A DNA stretch of 64,000 nucleotides from Microbacterium sp. UFMG61 (GTDB lineage: Bacteria > Actinomycetota > Actinomycetes > Actinomycetales > Microbacteriaceae): the NCBI RefSeq assembly GCF_015354505.1, contig NZ_JACAFP010000010.1, positions 1-64,000 of the forward strand, written 5' to 3'. Shown piece after piece: positions 26,382 to 37,195 of this stretch. The notes under the pieces are model-generated. The model was not told the DNA's origin. It saw nothing but the letters and a program-made list of their open reading frames with translations, and did not search any database. The position numbers and the translations under genes were made by a program. Every line of letters begins with the position of its first letter. Position 1 is the first letter of the stretch.

Positions 26382-28286
26382 TCAGCCATTCTGGACGCTC
26401 TCGAAGGTCTTGCGCCACTGCTCGGGTGACGTGACCTTCGGGGTGCCGTCCGCGTACTCTGCCGCGAGGGTCTTCCAGCTGCGCGCGAGCCCGAGGTTCA
26501 GGCGGATGCTCCGCCAGAGGAAGCGGTGCATCGTCGCTCGGTCGCGCTGATACCACGCGACGCCGAGGCCGTCGGGAGAGGTCACCAGCGCGGAATCGAT
26601 GTCAGCGAAACGCCACCAGTTGATGTCCTGCGCCGAGATGATCCGCTCGGGATTGCGTCGGCTTCCGGGCGACTGCTTGATGACGAGCTGTCGCACCCCC
26701 ACGCGCGCGGCGAGGATGAGCGCCGCGATCGGGTTCGTGGGCTTCCGCACACCACCGAGGATCGCGACGGACGACCGTCGGACCGGCGGCAGCGCCGACA
26801 GATCCTCGACGACCTCGGAGTCGATGTACGCGGTCCGCATCTGGCGGATCTCCGCCTGCTTTCCGGGCAACAGCTCGGGCAGGACACCGGGGCCGCGCAT
26901 CACGTCACGCAGGGCCTCGTGCCGCAGCCGGACGGCGGAGTACTGCAGCATGAACAGCAGCTTGATGTCGCCGAGGAACGAGTGCAGCGGGAGGATCCCG
27001 CCCTTGGCGACGTGCGAGTGCAGGAGGCCCGTGATCACCCGGTTGCGGTGGATGAAGTACTCCTCCCACGTGCGCGTGGGGTCCTTGTCGTGCCAGGCCA
27101 TGTGCCACACCGCGACGCCGGGCAGGCAGACGGTCGGGTAGCCGTGCTCACGCGCGCGGAGCGAGTACTCGATGTCATCGAACTTGAGGAACACCGGCAG
27201 CGAGAGGCCGATCTCGCGCAGGATGGCGGTCGGAATGAGGCACATCCACCATCCGTTGAAGTCCGCCCCCAGGTATCGGTGCAGCTCCGGGGTCTCGCGC
27301 AGCGGCTCCTCGGCGAAGTCGTGATCGTACTCGCTCGCGCCCGAAGGGCGCATCCACGACTTCCGCTGGTCCCATACCTCGCCCTGCGTGTACAGGACCG
27401 AGCGGTCATCGAGGTGGAGCATCCCGCCACCGACGATCGTGGGCGTCACCGCGAAGTCGCCGAAGCGCACGGCTCGGACGATCGCCTCAGGCTCGGAGAT
27501 CGCATCGTCGTCGAGGAGAAGCACGTAACGGCTCTCTTCCGAGGACAGCGATTCCAACATCGCACGCGAGAAGCCGCCGGACCCGCCGAGGTTCGGCTGG
27601 CGGAGGATCTCGAGCTTGTCGCCGAGCTTCGCCGCCGCCTCGGCGAAGCCGGGCTGGTCCGAGACGAGGTCGGTGCCCTGGTCCACCACGATCACGCGGT
27701 CGAGAACGTCGTGGACGTGCTCGTTCTGCCCGACCGCGATGATCTGGTTCAGGCAGTAGGACGGGCGGTTGAAGGTCGTGATGCCGACCGTGGTCTTGCC
27801 AGGCGTCCAGCCTTCGGGAATCGCGACCTGCCACTCGGCGCTGACCAGCGTGGCATCCGAGTTTCCGGCGGCGATGTCGAACCAGTACGAACCGCCGTCG
27901 ATGAACGACGTGATCGGCAGGTCGAACGCGACCGTCTCGTCGGAGAACGACTTCGACGCCAGGGCCGACGCGCGACCGCGCGCGCTCGACTTGTAGACCG
28001 AGATCAGGCCCTTGCCCTCGACCTCGGCGACGAGACGCACCGAGCGCACCTTGGTCCCGTGCTGCCAGTAGCTCGCCGGGAACGCGTTGAAGTACGTGCT
28101 CAGCGAGACGCGCCGGTGCGCGTAGACCTTGATGCTGCGCCGGCCCACGATCTCATAGGCCTCACCCGGCTGGGAGCCGTCACCCGAGCCTGTGTCGACG
28201 TACAGGGCCGAGACCTCTGCGACGCCCTCGGTGGGGAAGACGGTGTGGTTGACGGCGACGAAGTCCGTGCTCGTGTTGTCTGTCAT
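26382..28286 (-). CDS. Galactofuranosyltransferase GlfT2-like
   Basis: A 634-residue glycosyltransferase close in length (637) and architecture to mycobacterial GlfT2, the processive enzyme that alternates beta-1,5 and beta-1,6 galactofuranose. An N-terminal beta-sandwich (about 20-155) precedes the GT-A domain. Visible residues are GGSGGFSRAM, the metal-binding LLLDDDAISEPE, the FDDIEYSLRAREHGYP acidic pair, and the VWHMAWHDKD histidines. C-terminal helices follow. It lies 11 bases after glf, which supplies UDP-Galf. Microbacteriaceae lack arabinogalactan, so the product is presumably a different Galf polymer. Confidence 0.86.
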   Translation of the reverse strand: MTDNTSTDFVAVNHTVFPTEGVAEVSALYVDTGSGDGSQPGEAYEIVGRRSIKVYAHRRVSLSTYFNAFPASYWQHGTKVRSVRLVAEVEGKGLISVYKSSARGRASALASKSFSDETVAFDLPITSFIDGGSYWFDIAAGNSDATLVSAEWQVAIPEGWTPGKTTVGITTFNRPSYCLNQIIAVGQNEHVHDVLDRVIVVDQGTDLVSDQPGFAEAAAKLGDKLEILRQPNLGGSGGFSRAMLESLSSEESRYVLLLDDDAISEPEAIVRAVRFGDFAVTPTIVGGGMLHLDDRSVLYTQGEVWDQRKSWMRPSGASEYDHDFAEEPLRETPELHRYLGADFNGWWMCLIPTAILREIGLSLPVFLKFDDIEYSLRAREHGYPTVCLPGVAVWHMAWHDKDPTRTWEEYFIHRNRVITGLLHSHVAKGGILPLHSFLGDIKLLFMLQYSAVRLRHEALRDVMRGPGVLPELLPGKQAEIRQMRTAYIDSEVVEDLSALPPVRRSSVAILGGVRKPTNPIAALILAARVGVRQLVIKQSPGSRRNPERIISAQDINWWRFADIDSALVTSPDGLGVAWYQRDRATMHRFLWRSIRLNLGLARSWKTLAAEYADGTPKVTSPEQWRKTFESVQNG

Positions 28287-28297
28287 TGCGCTTCCCG

Positions 28298-29524
<1,227 letters not shown>

Positions 29525-31528
29525 TCACGCTGAGGGCAGGGCCACCTGCGTGGATTCGGCCAGAATTCTGTCGAGGAAAGGAGCGAGCGTGCGGGCGTAG
29601 GTGCGCGAGAGATGGTTGTCGTCGATGTACACCGCGATGTTGCCGATCGTCGCCTGGCACATGTCCCAGGGGCAGAGCCACGGTGTGAAGTCGACCATGG
29701 TGATGACGTCGGAGAACGCGGACGCGGGGTTCTCCTCTGCCAGCACCTCCTCCCTCGGAACAGCGCACGTCTGCGAGTCATCGACGGCGCACTCGTACAT
29801 GTCGAACGAGAACCTCGGGTTGTCGCGCACGCCGATCACCGGGATGTCAGCCGCCCGCAGGGACTCGACGGCCTCCTCGATCCCGTCGAGCAGGCGCTCC
29901 GGCTCGTCGGCGTCTGCGCGGGTCACCACGATGTAGACCGCGTCGGGCCGGACCTCGGCGGCGTAGTCGAGTGATGCACGCACCCACGGCTCGCACGACT
30001 CCTGCGAAGCGTTGCGAGATTCCTCGAGCAGGCCGACCGTGCATCCGCCACGCAGAAGCGTCAGGACCGCGAGGTCGCGGTCTTCGGAGAGCGCGATCAG
30101 CGGAGCCGAGAGCTGCTGGGCGTGGGAGTCGCCGATCACGAGGATCCTGGTGCCCGCCTCCTCGACGTCAGGGCTCTGGTTGCACGAGCCTTCGAGGACG
30201 GCAGCCGACGGGGCGAATCGCCCCGCGCACTCGGGACCGACAGCACTCCACTCGAACGCGAGTTCGGTCGGCCCCGGGATCATGGGAGCGTCGCTGCTCG
30301 CGATGTCGAGCGACACCTCGACCTGCGTTGCGCCGGGATAGTCGGAGTCGGCGGCCGACGCGGCGAACTCGGCCGCGCGGTTCTGCTCGCTCCAGCGCCA
30401 GCCGCCCGTGGCGCCCGCGACGAGGACGACGGACGCGGCGACGACCGCGATGCCTCGGAGCGCTGTGGCACGGTCGGTCCGTGACGGGCCGCGCAGCGGC
30501 CGCTCCACGCACCGCGACAGCAGCCTGGCGGCGATCAGCGACAGAGCGATGATCGCGAGACCCTCGACCGCCCCGACGCGATCGGTCTCCGTTATCACCA
30601 TCCACATCACGAGGATCGGCCAGTGCACCAAGTACAGAGCATAGGCATCGCTCGACAGCGAGGACAGCGGCTTCGAGGCGAGCAACCCGGCGGGGCCGGC
30701 GCGCGTCGGCTCAGCGCCCGAGATGATGACGGCCGCCGTGCAGAGCACCGGCCAGAGCGCCAGGTACCCGGGGAACCCTCCGCGGACGTCGAGCACGATG
30801 CCGCACAGGACGATGCCCGCGAGGCCCGCCCAGCCGATCACCACGCGCGCGAGGGTGTGCAGACGGATGAACGGGAGCAGGAGCGCGAGGAGGGAGCCGG
30901 CCGCGAACTCCCACAGACGCGTACGGGTGTCGAAGTAGGCGAACGCCTGCGCGTCTCGTGTCTCGACGATCGAGAACCACAGAGACCAGGCGAAGACCGC
31001 GACGAAGACGACGATGAGCGCCGGCCGGATGAGGTGTCGCCGGCGGTGGAACAGGAGCGCGACGAGCCCGATCAGGACGGGCCAGAGGAGGAACACCTGT
31101 CCCTGGATGGAGAGCGACCAGAAGTGCTGGAGCGGACTCGTCTCCGCGCTGTCCCTGGCGTAGTAGTCGACTTCGGAGAACGCGAGCTGCCAGTTCTCGA
31201 CGTAGAAGAGGCTCGCGAGGGTCTCGGTCCAGATCCGTGGCCACTGCGTCGGCGGCATGAACGCGTAGGCCGCGCCGAGCACTCCGAGCAGCGTGACGGC
31301 GGCCGCCGGGACGAGGCGTCGGAACCGGCGGCTCCAGAAGGATCCCAGTGCCAGAGGTGTGCCGTCGACCGCGCGCCGGGCGAGCGATCCGGTCAGCAGG
31401 AACGCCGAGACCATCAGGAAGACATCGACACCGCCGGATACTCGGCCGAGCCACACGTGATAGACGACGACGAGCACGATCGCGAGCGTCCGCAGGCCGT
31501 CGATGTCCGCGCGATACTGTGCGGACAT
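29525..31528 (-). CDS. Membrane acyltransferase (AT3) with C-terminal SGNH domain, copy 1
   Basis: A 667-residue protein in which the N-terminal AT3/OafA domain (about 1-370, ten or more TM helices, beginning YRADIDGLRTLAIVLVVVYH and SGGVDVFLMVSAFLLTG) is followed by a periplasmic SGNH-hydrolase-type domain with the GDSH block I motif (RILVIGDSHAQQL). Related proteins O-acetylate sugars of surface glycans. The start at 31528 is the first family-like Met; a GTG at 31573 would add 15 residues and cannot be excluded. The two acyltransferases are separated by about 150 bases with their own TATTGT-type -10. Confidence 0.85.
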   Translation of the reverse strand: MSAQYRADIDGLRTLAIVLVVVYHVWLGRVSGGVDVFLMVSAFLLTGSLARRAVDGTPLALGSFWSRRFRRLVPAAAVTLLGVLGAAYAFMPPTQWPRIWTETLASLFYVENWQLAFSEVDYYARDSAETSPLQHFWSLSIQGQVFLLWPVLIGLVALLFHRRRHLIRPALIVVFVAVFAWSLWFSIVETRDAQAFAYFDTRTRLWEFAAGSLLALLLPFIRLHTLARVVIGWAGLAGIVLCGIVLDVRGGFPGYLALWPVLCTAAVIISGAEPTRAGPAGLLASKPLSSLSSDAYALYLVHWPILVMWMVITETDRVGAVEGLAIIALSLIAARLLSRCVERPLRGPSRTDRATALRGIAVVAASVVLVAGATGGWRWSEQNRAAEFAASAADSDYPGATQVEVSLDIASSDAPMIPGPTELAFEWSAVGPECAGRFAPSAAVLEGSCNQSPDVEEAGTRILVIGDSHAQQLSAPLIALSEDRDLAVLTLLRGGCTVGLLEESRNASQESCEPWVRASLDYAAEVRPDAVYIVVTRADADEPERLLDGIEEAVESLRAADIPVIGVRDNPRFSFDMYECAVDDSQTCAVPREEVLAEENPASAFSDVITMVDFTPWLCPWDMCQATIGNIAVYIDDNHLSRTYARTLAPFLDRILAESTQVALPSA

Positions 31529-31636
31529 CGACGCAGATCGTGCGGCGATCCCTGTCGTGGGCACTCCGAGCACCTCGTTCGGACGTCGTCGGGGGTGAGG
31601 CCTCCACCGATTCGGGTCAGCGGAGACGCTTCCTCG

Positions 31637-31642
31637 ACAATA
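31637..31642 (-). promoter_or_regulatory. Candidate -10 between the two acyltransferase genes
   Basis: TATTGT on the complement lies about 110 bases before the ATG used for the first acyltransferase. The surrounding 150-base gap is otherwise unremarkable; I see no terminator in it. Confidence 0.35.
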
Positions 31643-31677
31643 TCCCAGAATTTCGATGATCTGCCGGATCGCGGCGT

Positions 31678-33801
31678 CTAGCCGAGGACTCCGCTCAACG
31701 CCGCACCCACGACCTCGCGCAATCTCCCGCTGATGGTCGCGGCGTAGGCACTGCTCAGATGATCGGCGTCGTAGTAGACCGGGACGCCTCCGATCGCGGC
31801 GAAGCAGTCGTCTTCATCGCACAGGGATGAGGTCAGATCAGCCGGCCACACGCCTGGGATCGGGGCCCGTCCCGCGAGCGCCACAGGATCCGGAGGAAGA
31901 GCGGTCTCTCGGGGCACCGCGCATTCCGCGGGCTCCGCCGGATTCAGCACCAGGCAGTCCAGATCACGGACGTCCCCGTTCAGCGGGGTATCGGCGATGG
32001 CGACCACCGAGCTGCCCGCGTCGGCCCAGCGGCTCCAGGTGCTCCGCAGACCATCGACGAATTGCTCGTCGTGCGTGCGACCGCTGCCGTCATCGACCAG
32101 TTGCTGCCGAGCAGCCATCGAGGTCACGATGAGGTCGGGCCGCTCTGCGATCAACCGGTCGGAGAGCGCCGAGGACCAGTCTCTGCAGCGCTGGTAGTCG
32201 ACGGGACCCCACGCGGCGTCGAAGCCGATGAACGCGACATCCGCAGGTGGGCAGCCGGGAAAAGAACTGATGGTGAGGTGCCAGCCCTCTTCTCTCGCGA
32301 TCGGGAACAGCGCCGCCTGCCACTGCTCGGCGTGCGAGTCGCCCACCAGCCAGACACGCGGGCCCGGAGCGCCCTGAGAGAAGTCGCACTCCCGTGTCGT
32401 CTGGCGCCCGTCCATCGCGAGGACGGTGGTGAGGTCGCCGCACTCGGCCGCCAGACCGAAGTACGCGTCACGATCAGTCACGACGGGATCAGCCACCTCG
32501 ACGGACGGGTCGCAGTCCGCAGCATCCGCGAGCGCAGCGGCTCCATGGCAGGCCCCACCGCCGGGAGCCGCGCCCTCGGGTGCTGCGCCGCGAGCAGCAG
32601 CGGCGCCGAGCAGCAGCACCGCTGTCAGGGCGACGACCGCCATCATCGCGCCCGCACCGATGTACGCCCGGCGAAGCGGCCGCCACCACGTCGCCCGCTG
32701 TGCAGGGACTTCCACCCACCGGCGACTCCCCCACGCGAGCACGAGCGCAAGCGCGAGCACGCCGACGCTCGACCACCACGACAGCGGAGCGCCGATCGCG
32801 AACGGAGTGAGCACGATGAGCGGCCAGTGCCAGAGATACAGCGAGTAGGACACGTCACCGAGCCACTGCACCGGTCGCGCGTCCGTGACCGCCGACACCG
32901 CCCAGAGCGGCGCTCGTCGTCCCGTGCCCGCGACGATGACAGCGGCGGTCGCGAGCACCGGCAGCAGCGCAGCGACGCCCGGGTAGGGCGTCTGCGAGCC
33001 GAAGAGGAAGGCGGTCAGGGCGATACCTGCGAAACCCGCGACGGCGAGAATCGACGCGGCGAGCGCATTCAGGCGTCCGAAGAGCGCGACCGGCACCAAC
33101 GCGATCACCGCACCGACCGCGAACTGCCAGGCGCGGGTGAACGTCACGAAGTACGCCTGAGCGGGCGAATCCGCGGTGTAGACCACGGCAGCGACGAAGG
33201 AGGCCACCGCGACCGCCGAGACGACGATGAGCACGATGCGCCGCCTGTCGTCGTCCTTCCCCCACCGAGCGGCACCGGCCGCGGCCGCGAGCACGAGCAA
33301 CGGCCAGACCAGATAGAACTGCTCCTCGACGGACAGCGACCAGTAGTGCTGCACCGCGCTGGCCGCCGCGTTGTGAGCGGAGTAGTTCACCGAGAGAGAG
33401 GCGAGAAACCAGTTCTCCACATAGAACACACTCGCCAGGGCCTGGAGCGCGTTATCGGTCCACCGCGTGAACGGAAGGAGCGCCCACACCCCGATCATCG
33501 TCGCGAAGATCACGAGGAGCGCGGCAGGCAGCAGACGCCGGATCCGCCTGGCGTAGAAGGCCGACAGGCGGACGCGGCCGGTGCGGTCCAACTCCGACAG
33601 GAGATGCCCGGTGATCAGGAACCCTGAGATGACGAAGAAGACGTCGACTCCCACGTAGCCACCGGTGATCTGCTCCGGCCACAGGTGGTTGAGTACGACG
33701 AGAGCTATCGCAACCGCCCTCAGCGCTTGGATGTCGGTGCGGAACCTGCCGGTACGCGCCGACGCGCGGGTGACCGCGGCCGCCGGAGCGGGCGCGGTCA
33801 C
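31678..33801 (-). CDS. Membrane acyltransferase (AT3) with C-terminal SGNH domain, copy 2
   Basis: A 707-residue protein of the same architecture as its neighbour: AT3 motifs FRTDIQALRAVAIALVVLNH and GVDVFFVISGFLITGHL, ARRIRRLLPAALL, then a SGNH domain with VWLVGDSHAEQW. Its ATG overlaps the rmlCD stop as ATGA (33798-33801), so it is coupled to rhamnose synthesis and may acylate a rhamnose-containing glycan; this is inferred from context. The C-terminal active-site Asp-x-x-His lies in DADHLSSAYA. Confidence 0.86.
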   Translation of the reverse strand: MTAPAPAAAVTRASARTGRFRTDIQALRAVAIALVVLNHLWPEQITGGYVGVDVFFVISGFLITGHLLSELDRTGRVRLSAFYARRIRRLLPAALLVIFATMIGVWALLPFTRWTDNALQALASVFYVENWFLASLSVNYSAHNAAASAVQHYWSLSVEEQFYLVWPLLVLAAAAGAARWGKDDDRRRIVLIVVSAVAVASFVAAVVYTADSPAQAYFVTFTRAWQFAVGAVIALVPVALFGRLNALAASILAVAGFAGIALTAFLFGSQTPYPGVAALLPVLATAAVIVAGTGRRAPLWAVSAVTDARPVQWLGDVSYSLYLWHWPLIVLTPFAIGAPLSWWSSVGVLALALVLAWGSRRWVEVPAQRATWWRPLRRAYIGAGAMMAVVALTAVLLLGAAAARGAAPEGAAPGGGACHGAAALADAADCDPSVEVADPVVTDRDAYFGLAAECGDLTTVLAMDGRQTTRECDFSQGAPGPRVWLVGDSHAEQWQAALFPIAREEGWHLTISSFPGCPPADVAFIGFDAAWGPVDYQRCRDWSSALSDRLIAERPDLIVTSMAARQQLVDDGSGRTHDEQFVDGLRSTWSRWADAGSSVVAIADTPLNGDVRDLDCLVLNPAEPAECAVPRETALPPDPVALAGRAPIPGVWPADLTSSLCDEDDCFAAIGGVPVYYDADHLSSAYAATISGRLREVVGAALSGVLG

Positions 33802-35213
33802 GGCGTCAGATACTCCTCGAGCTGCTCACCCGCGTCGCGAGGCACGAAGCCGGTGGCCTCGAGCTTCGACAGGTCGAGCACGCTGTTGAGCGGGCGCGGC
33901 GCGACGGGGCCGGTCGCGTTCGCGAAATACTCTGCGGTGCTCACACCCGACACGCGGGATCGATCCGCGCCCGTGATCGCGAAGATGTCGCTCGCGATGT
34001 CCTTCCACGTCCGTACGTCGCCGGATCCGCTCACGTTGTATGTCCCGTACGGAGCGTTCGTGTCGAGAAGGTGCACGACGGCCCGCGCGATCTCGGAGGC
34101 GAACGTGAGCCGGCCGCGCTGGTCGTCGACCACCTTGGGGTCGATTCCCCGCTCGGCGAGCGATGCCATGGTTCGAACGAAGTTCTTGCCGTCTCCAATC
34201 ACCCAGGAAGTACGCAGGATGTAATGACGCGGCGCCGTGCTCACAGCGAGGTCGCCGGCTGCTTTCGACTGCCCGTAGACGCCGAGAGGGCAGAGGGCGT
34301 CGCCCTCGAGATACGGTCGATCGGCGTTTCCGTCGAAGACATAGTCGCTCGACACGTGCACGAGGGTCACGCCGAACTCCGCGGCGATCGCCGCCAGCCG
34401 GGCGGGACCGGAGGCGTTGGCCGCCCAGGCATCGCGACGTCCCTCGTCGGTCTCCGCGAGGTCGACGGACGTATACGCCCCTGCGTTGACGATCGCCTCG
34501 TAGTCACGCCAACGTCGGGCGGAACGGATCTCGGCGTCGCCGAGGTCGAACTCCGCGCGGGTCGTCCACTCGACGTGCGCTGCATCGCCGAGTTCGGCGC
34601 GCAGCGCCCGGCCGAGTTGACCGCCGGCGCCGACGACGAGGACCTTCTTCGCCGCGATCGGGGTCACATCCGCCAGACGGGGGTGAGCGAGGTCCTTCGC
34701 CGAGATCTCGACGTCGGACAGCGGGATCGGCCAGGCGATCCCGCTGGTCTCGTCAGCGAGGTTGAGGAACGAATACGATGCATCCGCCGACCAGTGGTCG
34801 TTCACGAGATACGTGTACGCGGTGTCGGCTTCGAGGGTCTGGTACGAGTTCCCCACACCCCGAGGGACGAAGATCGCCTTCGAGGCGTCGAGCTCGGTTG
34901 TGAAGACCGCACCGAACGAAGGCCCCTCCCGCAGGTCGACCCACGCGCCGAAGATGCGCCCCGTCGCGACCGAGACCCACTTGTCCCACGGCTCTGCGTG
35001 GATTCCCCGGGTCGTACCGACGGCGTCGTTGAACGAGATGTTGTTCTGCACCGGACCGAAGTCGGGCAGACCCAACGCGGTCATCTTCTCGCGCTGCCAG
35101 TTCTCCTTGAACCAGCCGCGGGAGTCTCCGTGGACCGGGAGATCGAACACCACGAGGCCGGGGATGCCGGTCTCGGTCACTCCGAGCTGCTTGCCGAAAT
35201 CGATATCGCCCAC
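33798..35213 (-). CDS. rmlCD: Fused dTDP-4-dehydrorhamnose 3,5-epimerase (RmlC-like) and reductase (RmlD)
   Basis: A 471-residue two-domain enzyme. Residues 1-185 are a RmlC-type cupin (GIPGLVVFDLPVHGDSRGWF, with the TTRGIHAEP motif carrying the catalytic-type His). Residues about 193-471 are RmlD: KKVLVVGAGGQLGRALR for NADPH, SSDYVFDG, and the YGQSKAAGD Y-x3-K pair. Together they complete dTDP-L-rhamnose synthesis. The start ATG lies six bases after the rmlB stop. The symbol rmlCD describes the fusion and is not a formal name. Confidence 0.92.
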   Translation of the reverse strand: MGDIDFGKQLGVTETGIPGLVVFDLPVHGDSRGWFKENWQREKMTALGLPDFGPVQNNISFNDAVGTTRGIHAEPWDKWVSVATGRIFGAWVDLREGPSFGAVFTTELDASKAIFVPRGVGNSYQTLEADTAYTYLVNDHWSADASYSFLNLADETSGIAWPIPLSDVEISAKDLAHPRLADVTPIAAKKVLVVGAGGQLGRALRAELGDAAHVEWTTRAEFDLGDAEIRSARRWRDYEAIVNAGAYTSVDLAETDEGRRDAWAANASGPARLAAIAAEFGVTLVHVSSDYVFDGNADRPYLEGDALCPLGVYGQSKAAGDLAVSTAPRHYILRTSWVIGDGKNFVRTMASLAERGIDPKVVDDQRGRLTFASEIARAVVHLLDTNAPYGTYNVSGSGDVRTWKDIASDIFAITGADRSRVSGVSTAEYFANATGPVAPRPLNSVLDLSKLEATGFVPRDAGEQLEEYLTP

Positions 35214-35219
35214 GGTCGC

Positions 35220-37087
<1,868 letters not shown>

Positions 37088-37142
37088 CCCAACATCGTGC
37101 CACATCCCCCCTGCGAGAACCGCCCGCAACGCTTCTTGACTT

Positions 37143-37160
37143 GCTTCACACGCTTCACAG
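37143..37160. repeat. Tandem 9-bp direct repeat in the rmlA/repeat-protein intergenic region
   Basis: GCTTCACAC is followed at once by GCTTCACAG. The pair lies between two divergent starts, about 56 bases from the rmlA GTG and about 36 from the repeat-protein GTG. TTGACT (37136-37141) sits next to it. It could be an operator, but nothing in the sequence identifies the regulator. Confidence 0.45.
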
Positions 37161-37195
37161 TGGCATCATCTGTTGCTTTCCGTCACAATGGCAGA

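Noticed and set aside
29525..31573. GTG 31573 as start of the first acyltransferase
   Set aside because: It would add 15 residues (MLGVPTTGIAARSAS) without family similarity; the ATG at 31528 directly precedes the AT3 motif, although the ribosome binding site is weak at both.
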